Shown: positions 32,857 through 38,198 of the stretch, one piece after another | How the letters are laid out: every line of letters begins with the position of its first letter | Position numbering within the stretch: position 1 is the first letter of the stretch | Source of the DNA: Flavobacteriaceae bacterium UBA3179 | GTDB lineage: Bacteria; Bacteroidota; Bacteroidia; Flavobacteriales; Flavobacteriaceae | DNA length: 38,198 bases | Assembly (NCBI GenBank): GCA_002364245.1 | Contig: DEXR01000008.1 | Location: 77,862 to 116,059 of the forward strand | Direction of reading: 5' to 3' | The notes under the pieces: generated by a model | Told to the model about the DNA's origin: nothing | What the model saw: the letters and a program-made list of their open reading frames with translations, nothing else | Database searches by the model: none | Translations under genes and position numbers: made by a program

Positions 32857-33972
32857 TTATTTTTTTGTTTCAGCAACAATCAATTGTGCCGTTTTATCAC
32901 TAGCGCCTTTACCGCCTAGTTCTTTTTCGAGATCGTAATAATCTAAAAACAGAACAGCACGGTTATATTCATCTAAAATCTGTGTCAATTCTTCATTTAC
33001 CCTTTTGGTATTAAAATCTGTCTGTATCAACTCGACCACTGCTGGTTTGTCCAAAATTAGATTTACCAAGGAAATGTAGTTCAGGTTAATTACCCGCTTT
33101 GCGATTTCATATGAAACCCTGCTTCCTTTATAACAAACTACTTGTGGCACTTTAAACAGGGCTGTTTCCAAAGTTGCTGTACCAGAGGTTACCAAAGCAG
33201 CATGCGAAATACTTAACAAGTCATACGTTTTATTAAGTAATAGATGAACGTTTTGCTTTTTCAAGAATGGTTTATAAAAAGAAGCTTCTTGACTTGGTGC
33301 GCCTGCGATTACGAACTGGAATTCACTGAAATTTTCAACTACACTGAGCATCACTTTCAGCATTTTTGATATCTCCTGTTTTCTGCTTCCTGGAAGTAAA
33401 GCAATAATGGGACGTTCGTCCAGACCTTGCTCTTTCTTAAAAGTACCAGGGTCTACTTGCTCACGTTGCGAAATGGCATCAATTAATGGATGGCCTACAA
33501 AATGAACAGGGAACCCATGTTTTTTTTCGTAAAATTCTTTTTCAAAAGGAAGAATTACATACATATGGTCCACATCGCGTTTAATGCTTTTTATACGGTT
33601 TTCTTTCCAAGCCCAAATTTGTGGTGAAATATAGTAGTGCGTTGTAAAGCCTTTTTGTTTAGCCCATTTTGCAATTCGAAGGTTAAACCCCGGGTAATCT
33701 AAAAATATAATGGCGTCCGGTTGATAGGATTCAATATCTTTTTTACAAAACGAAATGTTTTTCAAGATGGTACGAAGGTTAAAAATCACCTCAATAAAAC
33801 CCATAAAAGCTAGGTCTCGATAATGTTTTACCTGTTTTCCGCCAACTTCTTCCATTAAATCACCACCCCAAAACCGAAAATCCGCCTGCGAATCTTGAGC
33901 TTTAAGCGATTTCATTAAATTGGATCCGTGCAAGTCGCCGGAAGCCTCGCCTGCTATGAGGTAATATTTCAT
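32857..33972 (-). CDS. lpxB: Lipid-A-disaccharide synthase
   Basis: A 371-residue GT-B glycosyltransferase that joins UDP-2,3-diacylglucosamine and lipid X to make the lipid A disaccharide on the inner membrane. It starts MKYYLIAGEASGDLHGSNLM, the family's hallmark, followed by FRFWGGDLMEEVGG, AIIFLDYPGFNLRIAKWAK, YYISPQIWAWKENR, VGHPLID, LLPGSRKQEI and the donor-site TSGTATLETALFKVPQVVCYK. Full length. A TATTTTTG -7 box (34013 down to 34006) lies 34 nt before the start. Confidence 0.95.
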   Translation of the reverse strand: MKYYLIAGEASGDLHGSNLMKSLKAQDSQADFRFWGGDLMEEVGGKQVKHYRDLAFMGFIEVIFNLRTILKNISFCKKDIESYQPDAIIFLDYPGFNLRIAKWAKQKGFTTHYYISPQIWAWKENRIKSIKRDVDHMYVILPFEKEFYEKKHGFPVHFVGHPLIDAISQREQVDPGTFKKEQGLDERPIIALLPGSRKQEISKMLKVMLSVVENFSEFQFVIAGAPSQEASFYKPFLKKQNVHLLLNKTYDLLSISHAALVTSGTATLETALFKVPQVVCYKGSRVSYEIAKRVINLNYISLVNLILDKPAVVELIQTDFNTKRVNEELTQILDEYNRAVLFLDYYDLEKELGGKGASDKTAQLIVAETKK

Positions 33973-34005
33973 GGGTTTTAATACTTCAGAAAACTAACTT
34001 CAAAA

Positions 34006-34013
34006 CAAAAATA
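34006..34013 (-). promoter_or_regulatory. Candidate -7 box of lpxB
   Basis: The minus strand reads TATTTTTG, a perfect TAnnTTTG match 33 nt before the lpxB ATG. No -33 TTG is seen at the usual spacing. Confidence 0.4.
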
Positions 34014-34090
34014 GGGCTTTAATTACAACTTTTAGGATTAGTACTTGTAATTTGATTTCAGAATGAACTTTTCAAAAGTATTCAGTTGTA

Positions 34091-34378
34091 TTACATAAAT
34101 TTTGAAACCAAAATAGCCAAAGCCGCCAAAACGGTAGCCATAACCACTCCCCTAGCTCTATATACTTTGTTTTTCTTCAAGAAGATAAAGAAGGCACATA
34201 AATTAAAAATAGCGCCCAACGCAATTATATTGCCAAGAACATCCTGCTCAATGGCATATTGAATGGTTCTCTCTAACGTTTCTTTTGAAAAAAAATAAAT
34301 GTATAAATAGCTTCCCGCCAAGTTGGCTATTATCCCAATAATAAATCCTATTAGTATTTCTTTCGTCATTTTACTCAT
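34091..34378 (-). CDS. Small membrane protein, translationally coupled to surE
   Basis: A 95-residue hydrophobic protein with three predicted transmembrane helices at about 7-29, 47-67 and 75-93, and a basic loop (LKKNKVYRARG) between the last two. I recognise no family. Its start overlaps the surE stop by 4 nt (ATGA), so it is translated from the surE mRNA. A link to SurE or to the following lpxB is only suggested by position. Confidence 0.75.
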   Translation of the reverse strand: MSKMTKEILIGFIIGIIANLAGSYLYIYFFSKETLERTIQYAIEQDVLGNIIALGAIFNLCAFFIFLKKNKVYRARGVVMATVLAALAILVSKFM

Positions 34379-35154
34379 GACAGTTTCCAGGTATTTAAGT
34401 CTTTTATAGCGTGGTGTGCAGTAAGATCAAATTGTACGGGAACTACCGAAACATAACTGTTTGCCAGCGCCCACTCATCGGTATCTTCACCCCTATCTTC
34501 ATTTACAAATTCACCCGTAAGCCAATAATATTCCCGCCCCAGCGGATTTACACGTTTGTCAAACTGTTCTTCCCAATGCGCATTGGCCTGACGGCACACT
34601 TTTATACCTTTTATTTTATCTTCAGATAATTTTGGAAAATTTACGTTTAATACTACGCCTTTGGGCAAGCCGTTCTTTAGGGTTTGCTTTGCTATTTTTT
34701 TTATAAACTTTTTGGTAGGTTCAAAATTTGCTTCTAATGAATAATCCAACAAAGAAAAACCTATGGATGGAATCCCTAATGTACCGGCCTCTACCGCTGC
34801 ACTCATCGTTCCGCTGTAGATAACGTTAATAGACGAATTGCTCCCGTGGTTTACGCCACTAACACATAAATCGGGTTTTCGTTTTAAAATTTCGTTTACC
34901 GCCAATTTTACACAGTCTACTGGAGTCCCGCTGCTGCTGTATTCTTTTTGAGGCTCATCCTCACGCACTGTAACGGTATCACAATACAAAGTGTCGTTTA
35001 TAGTTATTGCGTGTCCCATACCGCTTTGAGGGGAGTCTGGTGCTACTACACACACATCTCCCAGGGTGTTCATTACCTCAATAAGAGCTCGAATTCCAGG
35101 GGCGGTTATACCATCATCGTTTGTAACTAAAATTAGTGGCTTTTTCTTTGTCAT
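34375..35154 (-). CDS. surE: 5'/3'-nucleotidase SurE
   Basis: A 259-residue SurE, a metal-dependent phosphatase of nucleoside 5'- and 3'-monophosphates used in stationary phase and nucleotide turnover, in the cytoplasm. Metal ligands are recognisable: Asp13-Asp14 in VTNDDGITAPGI, Ser44 in PDSPQSGMGHAIT, and Asn102 in VSGVNHGSN. Next comes IYSGTMSAAVEAG, a family signature, and VLNVNFP. Length is typical. It is divergent from the DegT-family gene across a 191-bp gap. Confidence 0.95.
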   Translation of the reverse strand: MTKKKPLILVTNDDGITAPGIRALIEVMNTLGDVCVVAPDSPQSGMGHAITINDTLYCDTVTVREDEPQKEYSSSGTPVDCVKLAVNEILKRKPDLCVSGVNHGSNSSINVIYSGTMSAAVEAGTLGIPSIGFSLLDYSLEANFEPTKKFIKKIAKQTLKNGLPKGVVLNVNFPKLSEDKIKGIKVCRQANAHWEEQFDKRVNPLGREYYWLTGEFVNEDRGEDTDEWALANSYVSVVPVQFDLTAHHAIKDLNTWKLS

Positions 35155-35287
35155 AGATTTTATTTCTGAAGGTAAAAATACAATTTTACAGTTGGGTTTA
35201 GTTTAAGAAATGGTTTCATTTTCTGAAAACACCTATACCAGTCAAATTTCAGAAGAGCATAAAGAAACAATTGAATGAGCAATAACA

Positions 35288-35318
35288 TTGCACCCCGAAT
35301 GCAATTTTCGTAATTTTG
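35288..35318 (+). promoter_or_regulatory. Bacteroidota-type promoter of the DegT-galE operon
   Basis: TTG at 35288-35290, a 20-nt spacer and TAATTTTG (perfect TAnnTTTG) at 35311-35318, 27 nt before ATG 35346. The in-frame TTG at 35316 lies inside the -7 box, so it cannot be the start codon. Confidence 0.7.
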
Positions 35319-35345
35319 ATAAAACAATCCTATTTCAGAAATAAC

Positions 35346-36506
35346 ATGCGAAAAATACAAATGGTCGATCTTAAAGGCCAATATCAAGACATTAAAGAAC
35401 AAGTAGATCAATCTGTGTTAGATGTGATTGATTCAACTGCTTTTATTAACGGTCCCGAGGTCCATCAGTTTCAGAAAGAATTGGAAGAGTATTTAGACGT
35501 GAAACACGTAATTCCCTGTGCTAATGGTACCGACGCGCTGCAAATTGCTATGATGGGACTTGGCTTACAGCCAGGCGACGAAGTAATTACAGCAGATTTC
35601 ACCTTTGCTGCCACAGTAGAAGTTATTGCCTTATTAGGATTGACACCTGTTTTGGTCGATGTAGACCCCGTTAGTTTTAATATTGATGTTGAAGCTATAG
35701 AAAAAGCTATCACGCCTAAAACCAAAGCAATAGTTCCCGTACATTTATTTGGTCTTGCTGCCAATATGGATGAAATTATGCAGCTTGCCAAGGATAATGA
35801 TTTGTATGTAATTGAAGATAATGCACAAGCCATTGGAGGTACATATACCTCAAAAGATGGCACAAAAACAAAAACTGGAGCCATTGGGCATGTAGGCTCT
35901 ACATCTTTTTTCCCCTCTAAAAATCTTGGGTGCTATGGTGATGGCGGAGCAATTTTTACCAATGATGATGATCTGGCTCACACCATTCGCGGAATTGTAA
36001 ACCATGGAATGTATGTTCGATACCATCACGATGTAGTTGGGGTCAATTCGCGTTTAGATTCAATACAAGCAGCTGTTTTAAGAGCTAAGTTGCCTAAGCT
36101 TGATTCGTATAACGCTGCCAGACGAAATGCTGCCAGAAAGTATTCTAATGCATTAAAAGGCATTCAAAATATAGTTATACCCACAGGATATTGCGAAGCT
36201 GAAAATTCGGTTTGTGATGTATGTGATTGTCATGTTTTTCATCAATATACACTCAGGGTTTTAAATACTGATAGAGACGCTTTAGTAAACCATTTAAATG
36301 AAAATGGAATTCCTTGCGGAGTATATTACCCTATACCACTTCACCTTCAAAAAGCGTATAAAGATGAACGCTATAACGAGGCAGATTTTCCTGTTACCAA
36401 TCAATTAATAAAAGAGGTTATCTCATTACCTATGCATACCGAACTGGATGATGAACAAATAGAATTTATCACCAAAACAATTATCAATTTTGTAACAAAC
36501 TCATGA
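35346..36506 (+). CDS. DegT/DnrJ/EryC1/StrS family sugar aminotransferase
   Basis: A 386-residue PLP enzyme that aminates keto-sugar nucleotides for surface polysaccharides. Family landmarks are MVDLKGQY, FINGPEVHQFQKELEEYL, CANGTDALQIAM, PVHLFGLAANMDEI, IEDNAQAIGG with Asp158, and STSFFPSKNLGCYGDGGAIF with the PLP-binding Lys192. The C-terminal part has NSRLDSIQAAVL and GIPCGVYYPIPLHLQKAY. The closest named relatives I can suggest are WbpE/WlbC-like 3-aminotransferases of uronic-acid sugars. A four-cysteine cluster (residues 283-295) is unusual (see findings). galE overlaps by 4 nt. Confidence 0.9.
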   Translation: MRKIQMVDLKGQYQDIKEQVDQSVLDVIDSTAFINGPEVHQFQKELEEYLDVKHVIPCANGTDALQIAMMGLGLQPGDEVITADFTFAATVEVIALLGLTPVLVDVDPVSFNIDVEAIEKAITPKTKAIVPVHLFGLAANMDEIMQLAKDNDLYVIEDNAQAIGGTYTSKDGTKTKTGAIGHVGSTSFFPSKNLGCYGDGGAIFTNDDDLAHTIRGIVNHGMYVRYHHDVVGVNSRLDSIQAAVLRAKLPKLDSYNAARRNAARKYSNALKGIQNIVIPTGYCEAENSVCDVCDCHVFHQYTLRVLNTDRDALVNHLNENGIPCGVYYPIPLHLQKAYKDERYNEADFPVTNQLIKEVISLPMHTELDDEQIEFITKTIINFVTNS

Positions 36507-37525
36507 AAAAAATCCTCGTTACAGGTGGTTTAGGCTACATAGGCTCTCATACTGTTGTTGAACTGCAGCACGCTGGCTTTAAAGTTATAATTATTGATAA
36601 CCTGTCAAACTCTTCATTGGATGTTTTAGGAGGTATCACCAACATCACAGAACAAGCACCTATTTTTGAACGCTTAGACCTTCGTAATAAAGCTGATGTA
36701 GTCGAGTTTTTTAAAGTTCATGATGATTTGGATGGTATTATACATTTTGCAGCAAGTAAGGCTGTGGGTGAAAGTGTAGAAAATCCGTTATTGTATTATG
36801 AAAATAACCTAAACACACTTGTGTATTTATTACAAGAATGTAAAGCCCATAACATCAATAATATAATTTTTAGCTCTTCATGTACAGTTTATGGTGAACC
36901 CGATTCCTTACCCATTACTGAAACAGCTCCCATAAAAAAAGCAATGTCCCCATATGGAAACACCAAGCAAATAAGCGAAGAAATTTTAAATGATGTATGT
37001 TTTACTTCTGAAATGAAATCAATTGCACTACGTTATTTTAACCCCATTGGAGCTCATGAAAGTACCGAAATAGGAGAGTTACCTATCGGAATCCCTCAAA
37101 ATTTAGTTCCATTTATTACACAAACAGCAGCCGGGGTTCGCAAACAGTTATCCGTTTTTGGGAATGATTATGAAACCCCCGACGGCAGTTGTATTAGGGA
37201 TTACATTCATGTGGTCGACTTGGCCAAAGCTCATGTAATTGCTATGCAACGGCTACTTTCAGAAAAAAACACCAGTGATTTTGAAGTTTTTAATATTGGT
37301 ACTGGAAAAGGGAGTTCAGTTTTTAAGGTTATAAACACGTTTGAAAAAGTGTCTGGAGAAAAACTCAACTACAAGGTGGTAGAAAGACGCCCAGGAGATG
37401 TTACAGCCGTATATGCCGATACCAAAAAAGCAAATGATGTGTTGGGCTGGAAAACTGAAAAATCGTTGGAAGAAGCTTTAATTTCTGCCTGGAAATGGGA
37501 GAAAAAAATTCGTGACAAGAAATAA
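36503..37525 (+). CDS. galE: UDP-glucose/UDP-hexose 4-epimerase
   Basis: A 340-residue extended short-chain dehydrogenase/reductase that inverts C4 of UDP-galactose/glucose (or the N-acetyl forms). The NAD motif is VTGGLGYIG (GxxGxxG at 8-14). The catalytic residues are Ser126 in SSSCTVYG, Tyr151 and Lys155 in SPYGNTK. GalE-type segments are LRYFNPIGAH, IGIPQNLVPFI, CIRDYIHVVDLA, and the C-terminal RRPGDVTAVYADTKKA. ATG overlaps the upstream stop (ATGA), so it is cotranscribed with the DegT-family gene. Confidence 0.94.
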   Translation: MKKILVTGGLGYIGSHTVVELQHAGFKVIIIDNLSNSSLDVLGGITNITEQAPIFERLDLRNKADVVEFFKVHDDLDGIIHFAASKAVGESVENPLLYYENNLNTLVYLLQECKAHNINNIIFSSSCTVYGEPDSLPITETAPIKKAMSPYGNTKQISEEILNDVCFTSEMKSIALRYFNPIGAHESTEIGELPIGIPQNLVPFITQTAAGVRKQLSVFGNDYETPDGSCIRDYIHVVDLAKAHVIAMQRLLSEKNTSDFEVFNIGTGKGSSVFKVINTFEKVSGEKLNYKVVERRPGDVTAVYADTKKANDVLGWKTEKSLEEALISAWKWEKKIRDKK

Positions 37526-37563
37526 ATTAAATACTTTTTAAGTAACAATTAAAACCACACAGT

Positions 37564-38198
37564 ATGAAAAACGGATACATATTACTTCTTTTACTCTTTA
37601 TTTCTTTCGGAAGTTTTGCCCAAAAAAAGTATTTACAATGCGGAAAAATTGTAGATGTGAAAAATGGCACGGTATTAAACGATAAGACTATCATCGTTTC
37701 AGGCAGCAAGATTGAAGCTATTGAAAATGGTTTTATAAGTTCTAAAGACAAAAATGATAAAGTTATCGATTTAAAGAACAAAACGGTTATGCCCGGTTTA
37801 ATTGACATGCACGTTCATTTAGAAGGCGAAACCAGTCCAGACAGCTACCTAAAACCTTTTACTTTAAATGAAGCTGATGTAGCGTTCAACTCAGCGGGAT
37901 ATGCAAAAAAAACATTGATGGCCGGCTTTACAACCGTTCGTGATTTAGGAGGAAGCGGAGTTAATGTAGCCCTTCGCAATGCCATAAACAGCGGTAAAAC
38001 CGTTGGCCCTAGAATATTCACAGCAGAGAAATCTTTAGCAACAACCGGCGGTCACGCAGACCCTACAAATGGTCGTAAACGTGATTTAATGGGGGACCCA
38101 GGGCCTAAGGAAGGGGTCGTCAATAGTGTTGAAGGTGCTAAAAAAGCAGTACGTCATCGTTATAAAAACGGAGCCGATTGGATTAAAATTACAGCTAC
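37564..38198 (+). CDS. Secreted amidohydrolase family protein, 5' part (3' end outside window)
   Basis: The first 211 residues of a secreted metal-dependent hydrolase; the frame is still open at the window end. A signal peptide (1-19, ending SFAQ) is followed by the amidohydrolase start GKIVDVKNGTVLNDKTIIVSG, VIDLKNKTVMPGLIDMHVHLEGE with the metal ligands His83 and His85, and AGFTTVRDLGG. Then comes TAEKSLATTGGHADPTNG, as in imidazolonepropionase-like or Xaa-Pro dipeptidase-like members. It is 38 nt after galE. The substrate is unknown. Confidence 0.88.
   Translation, partial: MKNGYILLLLLFISFGSFAQKKYLQCGKIVDVKNGTVLNDKTIIVSGSKIEAIENGFISSKDKNDKVIDLKNKTVMPGLIDMHVHLEGETSPDSYLKPFTLNEADVAFNSAGYAKKTLMAGFTTVRDLGGSGVNVALRNAINSGKTVGPRIFTAEKSLATTGGHADPTNGRKRDLMGDPGPKEGVVNSVEGAKKAVRHRYKNGADWIKITA

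Overview
The window is a stretch of chromosome from a member of the Flavobacteriaceae (phylum Bacteroidota). The evidence is AT-rich intergenic DNA, Bacteroidota-type promoters (TTG or TTTG, about 17-20 nt, then TAnnTTTG; the clearest is in front of the initiator tRNA), almost no Shine-Dalgarno sequences, and typical gene families: DUF5686 outer-membrane proteins, TonB-dependent receptors, TonB_C secreted proteins, 2TM proteins, LytS/LytTR pairs and bifunctional-nuclease/UVR proteins. Coding density is very high. No gene-free stretch exceeds 300 bases, and I found no insertion sequence, prophage, CRISPR array or rRNA.

Layout. 1-990: the 3' end of a TonB-dependent receptor. 1045-6207 (minus strand): a MATE exporter, a DUF5686 outer-membrane protein and pyruvate dehydrogenase E1 beta. 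6426-18201 (mostly plus): etfB-etfA, a bifunctional nuclease, a Na+/nucleoside symporter with an extra periplasmic domain, thyA, a TonB_C protein, an ergothioneine block (egtB, egtD, DUF3124 lipoprotein, DUF427, and a convergent class V PLP enzyme), then a 2TM protein, folA and a fructosamine-kinase-like protein. thyA and folA serve one pathway, so the egt block looks inserted into a thymidylate/folate neighbourhood. 18286-23831: PNPOx-like flavoprotein, fabD, an amino-acid-oxidase-like flavoprotein, DUF983, an ABC-F ATPase, a 59-residue CPXCG protein and a SpoIIAA/STAS-like protein. 23835-25397: a large AsmA-like protein. 25509-25581: initiator tRNA-Met.

25713-31349 (minus) is the most interesting part. 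Four tightly packed genes (doxX, dsrE-like, soxB-like metallophosphoesterase, tlpA/soxW-like thioredoxin) all belong to families used in periplasmic sulfur chemistry. The metallophosphoesterase carries SoxB-like rather than 5'-nucleotidase-like active-site motifs. The carrier and cytochrome genes of a normal Sox system (soxYZ, soxXA) are absent from the window. Upstream are a small two-cysteine membrane or secreted protein and a LytS/LytTR two-component system, with a 9-bp inverted repeat in the gap before doxX.

31522-35154 (minus): a small secreted protein, an NlpC/P60 lipoprotein, lpxB (lipid A), a small membrane protein and surE. 35346-38198 (plus): a DegT-family sugar aminotransferase with a cysteine cluster and galE (surface polysaccharide precursors), then the 5' part of a secreted amidohydrolase that runs off the end.
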